From assembly GCF_002954225.1 (NCBI RefSeq), contig NZ_PPTH01000012.1:160579-224578 (forward strand): a stretch of DNA of 64,000 nt. Direction: 5' to 3'. A program made the position numbers and the translations under genes. The first letter of the stretch is position 1; every line of letters begins with the position of its first letter. This document shows, piece by piece, positions 54,801 through 64,000 of this stretch. Under the pieces are notes generated by a model that saw only the letters and a program-made list of their open reading frames with translations, searched no databases and was not told where the DNA came from. The stretch is from Arthrobacter ruber (GTDB taxonomy: Bacteria > Actinomycetota > Actinomycetes > Actinomycetales > Micrococcaceae).

Positions 54801-56454
54801 CCTCGCGGATCGAGTCCAGCGGCGGGTTGGTGACCTGGGCGAAGGACTGCACGAAGTAGTCGAACAGCAGGCGGGGGCGCTTGGAGAGCACGGCGATGGG
54901 CGTGTCCGATCCCATCGCACCGAGGGGCTCGGCACCGTTCTTCGCCATCGGGCCGAGGAGGATACGCAGCTCCTCCTGCGTGTACCCGAAGGTGCGCTGG
55001 CGGCGGTTGATGGACGCCTTCGTGTGGATGACGTGCTCGCGCTCCGGGAGGTCCTCGAGCTGGATGAGATTCTCGCTGACCCATTCGCCCCACGGGTTCG
55101 CGGCCGCGACCTCGGCCTTGATCTCCTGGTCCTCGATCAGCCGGCCTTCCTCGGTGTCGACGAGGAACATCTTGCCCGGCGAGACGCGGCCCTTACGGAC
55201 AACGCGGGAGGGCTCGACGTCCAGCACGCCCACCTCGGAGGCGAGGATCACGAGGCCGTCCTCGGTGACCCAGTAGCGGGCCGGACGCAGTCCGTTGCGG
55301 TCCAGGACGGCGCCGACGAGCCGCCCGTCGGTGAAGGACACCGCGGCCGGTCCGTCCCACGGCTCCATGAGCATCGAGTGGTACTGGTAGAAGGCGCGGC
55401 GGGCAGGATCCATGGTGGCGTGGTTCTCCCACGCCTCGGGGATCATCATCATGATCGCGTGCGTGATCGGGCGCCCGGAGAGCGTCAGCAGTTCGGCGAC
55501 CTCGTCGAAGGACGCCGAGTCCGAGGCCCCCGGCGTGCAGATGGGGTAGAGCTCCTCCGGGGCGTCCCCGAGCATGGGGTGGGACAGCTGCGACTGCCGC
55601 GCCCGCATCCAGTTGCGGTTGCCCTTGACGGTGTTGATCTCGCCGTTGTGCGCGATGGTCCGGAACGGCTGCGCGAGGGGCCAGGACGGGAACGTATTGG
55701 TCGAGAAACGCGAGTGCACGATCCCGAGCTTGGTCTTGAAGCGCTCGTCGGAGAGGTCCGGGTAGAACGGCTCGAGCTGCGCCGTGGTGACCATGCCCTT
55801 GTAGACGATCGTCTTCGACGACAGCGACGGGAAGTAGACCCCGAACTTGTTCTGCGCGCGCTTGCGGACCCGGAAAGCCTTGGCGTCGAGGTCGGAGGCA
55901 TCGCCGTCGGCGGGCGCGAGGAAGAGCTGCACGAAGTGCGGCATGCAGGCACGGGCCATGGCGCCGACGAGGTCGGCCTCGACGGGGACCACGCGCCAGC
56001 CGAGCACGTCCAGGCCCTCCGCCTCGGCGATGGACTCGAGGCCGGCGCGGGCCGTCTCCTCCTCCTTCGCCTCGGCCGGGAGGAACGCCGTTCCCACGAC
56101 GTAGGAGCCGGCGGCCGGCAGCGGGAAGTCGACGACGGCGCGGAAGAACTCGTCGGGGACCTGTGTCAGCAGGCCGGCACCGTCTCCGGTGCCTTCGTCC
56201 GCGCCCACGGCACCACGGTGCTCGAGGTTCCGGAGCGCCGTCAGCGCGGCGTCGACGATATCGTGCCCGGGTTCACCGCGGAGGGTCGCGATGACGGCGA
56301 GACCGCACGCGTCCTTCTCGTTCTCCGGGTCGTACAGGCCGGTGGCGTCAGGGATGGCGGCGAAGCGCCGGAAGGGAGACTCCACGGACTCGTCCGTGGA
56401 CGGCGTCGTTCCCGGGTTCTCCCCGGTCGGCAGTTCTGGGGTCACAGCAGTCAT
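51832..56454 (-). CDS. gltB: Glutamate synthase large subunit
   Basis: 1540 residues. A ~49-residue propeptide precedes the catalytic Cys50 (EKDACGLAV), which becomes the N-terminus of the glutaminase domain. The central and FMN-binding domains follow ([34 protein letters not shown], the iron-sulfur site around [20 protein letters not shown]). The C-terminal beta-helix region has repeated G-x-x-G turns ([20 protein letters not shown]). It makes two glutamates from glutamine and 2-oxoglutarate. GGAAGG lies about 13 bases before the ATG. Confidence 0.98.
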
Positions 56455-56784
56455 CAGATAAGGATCCTTCCCCCATGATGGAGCGTCGGGAGGGGACAGC
56501 CTTTGGCCCCGCGGTCACCGCTGCTCGAAGAGCGGCACCGTCTGTCGGTCTTGTGCGTTCCACCGGCGCCGGCGCTGCCGGCACTTCTGGCGGTTCGGCA
56601 CTGCACTCGTGCCGCGCCGGGTCAGGGGCGGTTGCGGTGCGGGCTCAGAAGGTGATCCGGCCGTCGCACCGATGGTCCACGCCGGTGTGGTGTTGCGTCC
56701 TTCAAGGGCGGTGGCCCGGGGACAGACTACGGGAACCGGTTCCTGAGGGCGCCGCGTCAGCGGAACCCCCAGCAGCACGGAGGG
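56455..56784. other. Gap between lgt and gltB
   Basis: 330 bp upstream of gltB; lgt ends at 56785. AAGGATCCTT is a palindrome next to the gltB ribosome-binding site. Nothing coding is convincing. A gltBD promoter should be here; none is clear. Confidence 0.5.
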
Positions 56785-57945
56785 TTACTCAGGAGCCGTT
56801 GTTTCGGAAAGATTACCACGGTCGTTCCGCGCCCTCTGCGCCGTGTCCGCGGCGTGGCTACCTGTGGCTGAAGCGTTATGGGTGGCGCTCCGCGGGCTCT
56901 TCCCGCCAGCCATCCCCGGAGCGGCGTCGTCGTCCGTCCCCATACCTGTGGCGGTGCCCGCGGACGTCTCTTCCGCCGCACCGCTCTCGGTGTCCTGCTC
57001 GCCCGCGGCCGGGGTGTCGCTCGAGCCAGCTGTGACGGTGCCTGCATCCGCTGCGCCCTTCGGTTCGCGCCCGGGGAGGTAGACGGACGTCTCCTCGACA
57101 CGGCCACGCCGGAGGGACAGGTGGACGAGGATCGCCAGGGAGACGAGGAAGACGGCGATGCTCGTCCAGACGTTGAGCCGCTGCGTGACACCGAAGAGGG
57201 TGACCATCTCCGCGTCGTCGATGCGGAGCGTCTCGATCCAGACGCGCCCGAGCGTGTAGTAGGCCGCGTACAGCCAGAACATGCGTCCGCCACGGAGCCT
57301 GAACTTCCGGGCGAGCAGCAGCAGCAGCGCCACGCCGGCGAGGTTCCACAGCAGCTCGTAGAGGAAGGTCGGGTGGAACAGGGTGCCGGGCGCCTGGTCG
57401 GCGGGGAAGTTGACGTTGTCGGCGTCGATCTGGAGGCCCCAGGGCAGGGTGGTGGGCGCGCCGAAGAGCTCCTGGTTGAACCAGTTGCCGAGCCGGCCGA
57501 CGGCCTGTGCGAGGAGCACGCCCGGTGCTGCGGCGTCGGCGAAGGCGGACAGCTTCACACCGGCGCGTCGGGCTCCGATCCATGCGCCGACGGCACCCAG
57601 GGCGATGGCACCCCAGATGCCGAGTCCGCCCTGCCAGATCTGCGGGATCCGGGCGAGATCCCCCTCGGGACCGAAGTAGGCGTCGGGCGAGGAGAACACA
57701 TGGTAGAGCCGCCCGCCGATGATGCCGAACGGGATGGCCCAGATCGCGATGTCCCACACGGCGTCCGCATGGCCGCCGAAGCCGACGAAGCGCTTCTGCG
57801 TCAGGACGAGGGCCAGGAGGATGCCGGCCAGGATGCAGAGCGCATAGGCGTGGATGGTGACCGGGCCGAGGGCGAAGCTCGCCCACTCCGCGGGGGGACT
57901 CGGGATCGATGCCGCGACGCCCACGGCGCTCGTTCCCGCGATCAT
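56785..57945 (-). CDS. lgt: Prolipoprotein diacylglyceryl transferase with long tail
   Basis: 386 residues from the ATG overlapping the trpA stop (57942-57945). Seven helices; the Lgt signature GRLGNWFNQELFGAPT and the catalytic-region HPTFLYELLWN are present, as is the His in IPFGIIGGRLYHVF. It attaches diacylglycerol to the lipobox Cys of lipoproteins. The last ~100 residues are hydrophilic, rich in Ala, Thr, Gly and Glu, as in several actinobacterial Lgt proteins, and probably face the cytoplasm. It ends the trp operon. Confidence 0.96.
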   Translation of the reverse strand: MIAGTSAVGVAASIPSPPAEWASFALGPVTIHAYALCILAGILLALVLTQKRFVGFGGHADAVWDIAIWAIPFGIIGGRLYHVFSSPDAYFGPEGDLARIPQIWQGGLGIWGAIALGAVGAWIGARRAGVKLSAFADAAAPGVLLAQAVGRLGNWFNQELFGAPTTLPWGLQIDADNVNFPADQAPGTLFHPTFLYELLWNLAGVALLLLLARKFRLRGGRMFWLYAAYYTLGRVWIETLRIDDAEMVTLFGVTQRLNVWTSIAVFLVSLAILVHLSLRRGRVEETSVYLPGREPKGAADAGTVTAGSSDTPAAGEQDTESGAAEETSAGTATGMGTDDDAAPGMAGGKSPRSATHNASATGSHAADTAQRARNDRGNLSETTAPE

Positions 57946-58783
57946 GCCGACCCTCCCGCCGGTGTCTTCGCCGCGCCGGTGCTCAGCTCGCGTGCGAGCT
58001 CCGCGACGGCGTCCACGCCGCCGTCCCGCAGGGCCGCCACGAGGGCCGTCCCCACGATCACGCCGTCGGCATAGGCACCGATCTCCCGGACCTGGGCGGA
58101 CGAGGAGACTCCCAGTCCCACACAGACACGCTCGGCGCCGGCTCCATGTGCGGCGTCGACCACGGCGCGCGCGGCGGCACCGACGGAGGTCCGGGCACCG
58201 GTCACGCCCATGACCGAGACGGCATAGACGAAGCCCCTGCTCGCGTCGACCGTGTTCTGCATGCGCTGCGGTGACGTGGAGGGGGCCACGAGGAACACAC
58301 GGTCCAGGCCCAGCTCCTCGGAGATCTCGAGCCACTCCGCGGCTTCGTCGGGGATGAGGTCCGGTGTGATGAGCCCGGCACCGCCGGCGGCGACGAGGCG
58401 CTCGGCGAAGGCGCGGACGCCCATCCGCATCACGGGGTTCCAGTAGGTCATCACCAGGACGGCGGCGTCGGTCTCACGCGTGATGCCCTCGACGACGTCG
58501 AAGATGCGGGGCACCGTGAAGCCGTTGGCCAGCGCCTCGACGGTGGCCTCCTGGATGACCTGCCCGTCCATGACGGGATCCGAGTAGGGGATGCCGATCT
58601 CGATGAGGTCCATGCCGTTGCGCGCCATGGCGATGCCGGCGTCGATGCTGGTCTGGACATCGGGGAAGCCCCCTGGAAGATAGCCGATGAGGGCCGCGCG
58701 GCCCTCGCTGCGGGCTTTCTCGATAGCAGCCGCGGCCCGCGACCCGCCGAGAACCCGGCCCGGTCGGTCTGCTGGATCCGTGG

Positions 58784-58787
<4 letters not shown>
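57942..58787 (-). CDS. trpA: Tryptophan synthase alpha subunit
   Basis: 281 residues from GTG 58787, overlapping the trpB stop (GTGA). The catalytic Glu and Asp lie in [27 protein letters not shown] and the loop [20 protein letters not shown] follow, with [20 protein letters not shown] as the phosphate-binding end. It cleaves indole-3-glycerol phosphate and passes indole to TrpB. Confidence 0.98.
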
Positions 58788-60172
<1,385 letters not shown>

Positions 60173-60326
60173 GGCTTCAGCGTTCCTGTCCTGTTGGTCC
60201 TGGCCCGGACGGGGGTGCCGTCCGGTGTCCTCTCGAACCGGTGGCTGCCGGTCCTTGCTGCTGTTCGCTGCGCTCGTGGCGCCTGTCCGCCCCGGTTCTG
60301 CGCCGCGGCGCCGAGGGAGGTCCGTC

Positions 60327-61151
60327 TCAGCCTCGCGCCCCCGCGCCGGCGGTCCGGGCCGCACGGCCTGCCTGCCGGAAGGCGTCGATCGTCGCCGCGG
60401 GGTCGTTGTGGCGCACGAGCGCCTCCCCCACGAGGACGGCGTGAGCACCGCTGCCGGCGTAGTCACCGACATCACCGGCGTCACGCACTCCCGACTCGGC
60501 GATGACGACCGTCCCGGACGGGACGAGGTGCGCCAGCCGGGCGAACACTCCGCGGTCGATCTCCAGCGTCTTCAGGTTACGGACGTTCACGCCGATGATG
60601 GAGGCCTCGGCGGCGACAGCGCGGCGCACCTCGTCCTCCGTGTGCGTCTCGACGATCGCGTTCATCCCGAGTTGGTGTGTCAGCGCGAGGAACGCGGCGA
60701 GTTGCTCGTCCGTGAGCGCGGCGACGATCAGGAGGACGACGTCGGCGCCGTGGGCGCGTGCCTCCCAGATCTGGTACTCGTCCACCGTGAAATCCTTGCG
60801 CAGCACGGGGATGTCCACCGCGTCCCGCACGGCGTCGAGGTCGGCGAGCGAACCACCGAAGCGCCGCTCCTCGGTCAGCACGGAGATGACCGCCGCGCCA
60901 CCCCGCTCGTAGGACGCGGCAAGAGCTGCGGGATCGGGGATGTCCGCCAGTGCGCCCTTGGACGGGCTGCTGCGCTTCACCTCCGCGATGACGGCCAGCG
61001 AGCCCCCCTGGCCCGCACCGAGCGCCTCGAAGGCATCGATGGGCGGGCGGGACCCGAGGGCCGCCGCGCGCACGTCCTCGAGCGGCCGGACACGGCGGCG
61101 CTCCGCGAGATCCTCGCGGACGCCTTCGATGATCTCGTCGAGGACGGTCAT
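60327..61151 (-). CDS. trpC: Indole-3-glycerol-phosphate synthase
   Basis: 274 residues. [16 protein letters not shown] holds the catalytic Lys, [17 protein letters not shown] is the second, and [20 protein letters not shown] with NVRNLKT and IAESGV completes the barrel. The ATG follows the stop of the HGxxPAAW gene directly (TAG-ATG), so they are coupled. It closes the indole ring in tryptophan synthesis. Confidence 0.98.
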   Translation of the reverse strand: MTVLDEIIEGVREDLAERRRVRPLEDVRAAALGSRPPIDAFEALGAGQGGSLAVIAEVKRSSPSKGALADIPDPAALAASYERGGAAVISVLTEERRFGGSLADLDAVRDAVDIPVLRKDFTVDEYQIWEARAHGADVVLLIVAALTDEQLAAFLALTHQLGMNAIVETHTEDEVRRAVAAEASIIGVNVRNLKTLEIDRGVFARLAHLVPSGTVVIAESGVRDAGDVGDYAGSGAHAVLVGEALVRHNDPAATIDAFRQAGRAARTAGAGARG

Positions 61152-61442
61152 CTAGTGCGCGTTCTTCTTGAGCTTGGATCCACCCACGCCGTAGCCGATC
61201 TTGCGCAGGATGAATCCGACGATCAGTCCCACGAACATGACGCCGATCCCGGCCCAGAACAGTACGGTCCCGAAGTCCTTGTTGCCCTCCGTGCTGGCCA
61301 GGATGAACGCGAACGAGGCCACGGCCGCACCGGCCAGCATGATCAGCACGCAGGTCCAGGCTGCAGGGCTGTTGCCGTGACCGATCGTCTCGTCGCCCAT
61401 CTGGGCGTGGTTGGCGGGGGTGTTGCGGGTCTCGGATGCCAT
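61152..61442 (-). CDS. HGxxPAAW-family small membrane protein
   Basis: 96 residues with GAAGGAG upstream. The name-giving motif is HGNSPAAWTCV, followed by two helices (VLIMLAGAAVASFAFILAS and LFWAGIGVMFVGLIVGFIL) and a basic tail. It is regularly found in the trp operon of this group; its function is not established. Here it is the first gene of the downstream trp segment. Confidence 0.92.
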   Translation of the reverse strand: MASETRNTPANHAQMGDETIGHGNSPAAWTCVLIMLAGAAVASFAFILASTEGNKDFGTVLFWAGIGVMFVGLIVGFILRKIGYGVGGSKLKKNAH

Positions 61443-61635
61443 GGGAAATCTCCTTCGAACGGGTCTCGTTCCATTCTGCCATCTACAGGTCGGCGCGGCG
61501 GAACGCGGGACGCCGGGCCGGGACCGGTGCTCGCGCGGTCGGGCTGCAGCACCGATGGTCCCCTGTCCCCTTCCGGCTGCACGTCGCGTACCATCCAGCG
61601 TCAGGGCATCCGCTTCCGACGGAGTGAGGACGATC

Positions 61636-62208
61636 ATGGGCAAGGTCGCTTGGGGATTCACGTGTTCCATCGACGGGTTCATCGCCGGACCCGGCCATGA
61701 CATGAGCTGGCTTGCCGCCGGGGAACCGGTGGCGGACCGCCTGACCGAACGCCTGGCGGGTGAAGTCTCGGTCATCATCGCCGGCAGGGCCGGGTACGAC
61801 GCCGCTCGCGCCCAGCGGGACGAGCGGGACGAGATGACCGCGGAGGCATACGGCGGCGCGTGGTCGGGAACCGAGTTCATCCTCACGCACCGCCCGCAGG
61901 AGATCGCCGACGATCCTTCGATCATCGCGCTGGACTGCGGCATCGTGGAGGCAGTGGAGCGCGCCCGGGCCATCGCCGGCGGCGGGGACATCCAGATCAT
62001 CAGTGCCGACATCGCACGGCAGGCCCTCGAGCACGACCTCATCGACGAGCTGCAGGTCTTCGTCGCCCCGGTCTTCCTCGGGGACGGTACCCGCATCTTC
62101 GACGTACCCGGCGGGTGCCGCTACGACTGGGAGCTCGTGCAGACCTATGAGGGCGCGGAACGCAGCTTCGGGCGGACCTATCGTCCGAAGCGCGACCGGC
62201 CGAGCTGA
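61636..62208 (+). CDS. Dihydrofolate-reductase-fold (RibD_C) family protein
   Basis: 190 residues from ATG 61636, with GAGGA six bases upstream. MGKVAWGFTCSIDGFIAGPG is the usual opening; VIIAGRAGYD, IQIISADIARQALEHDLIDE, and VFLGDGTRIFD follow. A predicted NADPH-dependent reductase of unknown substrate. It lies on the opposite strand inside the trp operon, tandem with a related gene at 62316. Confidence 0.9.
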   Translation: MGKVAWGFTCSIDGFIAGPGHDMSWLAAGEPVADRLTERLAGEVSVIIAGRAGYDAARAQRDERDEMTAEAYGGAWSGTEFILTHRPQEIADDPSIIALDCGIVEAVERARAIAGGGDIQIISADIARQALEHDLIDELQVFVAPVFLGDGTRIFDVPGGCRYDWELVQTYEGAERSFGRTYRPKRDRPS

Positions 62209-62315
62209 CGGCCGGCACGTCAGCAGGCCGGGTCACTTCTTCCCGGGGGCAACCGCTCCCCGGTAGAATGCGGGCGACCGCTTGCCCGTCACGGGCACCG
62301 TCGAAGGGATTGCGC

Positions 62316-62921
62316 ATGCCGGACACCACCTGCCACATGTCGATCTCGCTCGACGGTTTCGTGGCCGGGCCGGATCAGAGCCGCGACCACCCGCTCGGCC
62401 GGCGGGGCATGGAGCTGCACTCGTGGCACCTCGGCGACGGGCGCGCCAACGAGGCCGACGCGATCGCGGGCAGCTGGCTGATGCGGCCGCGCGGCGCGTA
62501 CGTCATGGGCCGCAACATGTTCGGACCGATCCGCGGCGAGTGGGACGACGACTGGCTCGGCTGGTGGGGGCCCGAACCGCCGTACCGTGCGCCCGTGTTC
62601 GTGCTCACCCACCACGCGCGGCAGCCGGTCGAGATGGCGGGCGGAACGACCTTCCACTTCGTCACCGACGGTTTCGACGCCGCCTTCGCACAGGCCCGGG
62701 CAGCGGCCGACGGGAACGGCGTGGACATCGCCGGCGGCGCCTCCACCGTTCGGCAGGCCCTCGCGGCCGGGGTCGTCGACGAACTCACGCTCGACATCGC
62801 CCCCGTTCTGCTCGGCTCCGGCGAGCGGATATTCGACGGCACGGGAGACTTCGGATTCCAGCCGGTCGAGGTGCTGCACTCGTCACTGGCCACCCACGTC
62901 CGATACCGCCGGGTGGGCTGA
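62316..62921 (+). CDS. Dihydrofolate-reductase-fold (RibD_C) family protein
   Basis: 201 residues from ATG 62316 (GGGAT upstream). TTCHMSISLDGFVAGPDQS, AYVMGRNMFGPIRGEWDDDW, VDIAGGASTVRQALAAGVVD, and VLLGSGERIFDG mark the family. Related in layout to the previous gene, 107 bp away; they may be an old tandem duplication. It runs against the trp genes. Confidence 0.9.
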   Translation: MPDTTCHMSISLDGFVAGPDQSRDHPLGRRGMELHSWHLGDGRANEADAIAGSWLMRPRGAYVMGRNMFGPIRGEWDDDWLGWWGPEPPYRAPVFVLTHHARQPVEMAGGTTFHFVTDGFDAAFAQARAAADGNGVDIAGGASTVRQALAAGVVDELTLDIAPVLLGSGERIFDGTGDFGFQPVEVLHSSLATHVRYRRVG

Positions 62922-63065
62922 CGTCCGATCGTCGAGGCGTCCACCGCGTTGCTCCTCCGGATCGCCCCTGCGTATGCCGGAAGTCCCCTGCGGATGCCGA
63001 CGAGGGATGCCCGGCCGTCCCATCGAGCGCGACACCGCGGGTGTCGATCGACGACGGCCTGCGCG

Positions 63066-63899
63066 TCAGCGCGTGGGGTCGTTGCCGCGCGAGAGCTCGT
63101 CCCAGCTGTCGATCTCATCGGCGTGACTGCTCGCCCTGGCTCCGCGCTTCGAGGGCCGTCCGGGATCCCGGGGCCCCGCACCATCCGCTCCACTGCGGTC
63201 CTGCTCAGCAGCATCGGAGGTCCCGGCATCGCCCGTCGGCGCATCCGTGGTTGCTGCATCGGGTCCGTCGATGCCTTCAGGCCCGTCCGGCACGACGCCG
63301 GGGGCCACGTCTCCGGTCGACGGCAGCGGGGCGCCGGGTTGGCTGCTGCCCGGGGGCGGGTGGACCGCGCGTGACGCCCCGGCGTCGTACCGCCTGTTGA
63401 CGCCCCACGTGCGGCCGGCGAGAATCACCCACGCCGCGGCCAGGACCAGCAGGACGCCGGAGGCGACGGCGAGCCATGGCATCGCGCTGCCGGTCACCTC
63501 GGCTCCCGCGTCGCCGCTGACCCCGATGGCCGCGCCGATGGCAGGCTCCGCGGCGGCGGACGGATCGAGGGCGACCGCCAGGCTGGACAAGGTGATCCCG
63601 ATGCCGGACAGCACGAGGATCACCGCGACGACCCAGCGGGCCACGCGCCCCGCGATCGAGACGGCGAGGGCCGCGGCCAGTGCGACGAGCGCGAACGCCG
63701 TGACGGGGGTCGCCGCGTCGCTGCCGGGGATGGCGAGGTCGGGTGTCTGGACGGCGTCCTGGGGCAGGCGCACCGTGAGCCAGGTCTGCGTCGTCGAGCC
63801 GAACGCCAGGAGCGCCAGGACCACGATGCCGAGGACCACGATGCCGCGCCGGGTGGAGCGGCCGCGGTCCGGGTGCCCCGCGGTGCCGACCGTGCTCAC
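63066..63899 (-). CDS. Trp-biosynthesis-associated membrane protein (TIGR02234 family)
   Basis: 277 residues from GTG 63899, overlapping the upstream stop (GTGA). Four helices at about 20-38, 66-85, 88-107 and 142-162, with QTWLTVRLPQDAV after helix 1 as the family region. A long acidic, Pro/Ser-rich tail makes up the last ~100 residues. The family occurs only in actinobacterial trp operons; its role is unknown. Confidence 0.92.
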   Translation of the reverse strand: MSTVGTAGHPDRGRSTRRGIVVLGIVVLALLAFGSTTQTWLTVRLPQDAVQTPDLAIPGSDAATPVTAFALVALAAALAVSIAGRVARWVVAVILVLSGIGITLSSLAVALDPSAAAEPAIGAAIGVSGDAGAEVTGSAMPWLAVASGVLLVLAAAWVILAGRTWGVNRRYDAGASRAVHPPPGSSQPGAPLPSTGDVAPGVVPDGPEGIDGPDAATTDAPTGDAGTSDAAEQDRSGADGAGPRDPGRPSKRGARASSHADEIDSWDELSRGNDPTR

Positions 63900-64000
63900 G
63901 GCACGTCCGCCGTGGCGGGCTGCGCCGTCGGTGCGGCTCCGTCCAGCGGGGCGTCCGCCGCCGTGACGCCGACGCCGTCCGCCGTCGCCGGCCGCAGCCC
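63896..64000 (-). CDS. C-terminal end of a gene, probably trpE
   Basis: The last 34 codons are visible, ending ATADVP and the TGA that overlaps the next start. They are Ala/Pro-rich and not diagnostic. Gene order in Arthrobacter-type genomes (trpE directly before the Trp-associated membrane protein) makes anthranilate synthase component I the likely identity. Confidence 0.55.
   Translation of the reverse strand, partial: GLRPATADGVGVTAADAPLDGAAPTAQPATADVP

Overview
The window looks like a chromosomal segment of a high-GC actinobacterium of the Micrococcaceae, most likely Arthrobacter or a close relative. The main reason is the conserved right half: trpE tail, Trp-associated membrane protein, HGxxPAAW protein, trpC, trpB, trpA, lgt, gltB, gltD, pyk, tRNA-Leu and an ANTAR response regulator. 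GTG starts, GTGA/ATGA stop-start overlaps and GC-rich terminators without U-tracts fit the same group. Taxonomy is inferred from gene order and protein style, not from a database search.

Left part (about 1-47.5 kb) is accessory. 1-2.7 kb holds small unknown membrane and lipoproteins. 2.9-6.4 kb is a PadR regulator with a LolD/MacB-type ABC exporter. 7.0-9.9 kb is a pair of divergent RNA polymerase sigma-factor modules, each followed by a single-pass membrane partner, around a 151-bp control region. 10.3-13.2 kb has a glutaminase, a P-loop kinase and three damaged genes. 13.3-16.8 kb has a second PadR, a HAAS-like membrane partner and an ABC transporter. 17.0-18.9 kb is a TetR regulator divergent from two membrane proteins, with a clear operator. 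19.1-21.6 kb is a leftward operon of very small membrane and lipoproteins ending in a RibD_C-type reductase. 22-23.8 kb has a RecF/SMC-like ATPase overlapping an antisense MerR gene. 24.1-31.6 kb has a CWB2-like lipoprotein, an AI-2E-family transporter, two DUF202 proteins, an ATP-grasp ligase and a MurJ-like flippase. 32-36 kb has a membrane protein, a HAD phosphatase, two acetyltransferases and small membrane proteins. 36.3-38.6 kb is a secreted rhamnogalacturonan lyase with a LacI-type operator and a leader hairpin, pointing to life on plant material. 38.9-47.5 kb mixes a saccharopine-dehydrogenase-like enzyme, a SigK-like factor, a GAF protein, an LAxTG wall protein, an AlkD-like glycosylase, a universal stress protein and secreted unknowns.

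Right part (47.9-64 kb) is core metabolism on the minus strand: tryptophan synthesis coupled to lgt by stop-start overlaps, then glutamate synthase and pyruvate kinase. The trp operon is interrupted by two opposite-strand RibD_C-type reductase genes at 61.6-62.9 kb.

Two general patterns stand out. First, the accessory half contains at least five small genes broken by one base or a short deletion, while the core half looks intact. Second, two proteins from separate loci (9.4 kb and 20.6 kb) share a two-cysteine extracytoplasmic motif. No CRISPR array, insertion sequence, integrase, phage gene or rRNA was seen.
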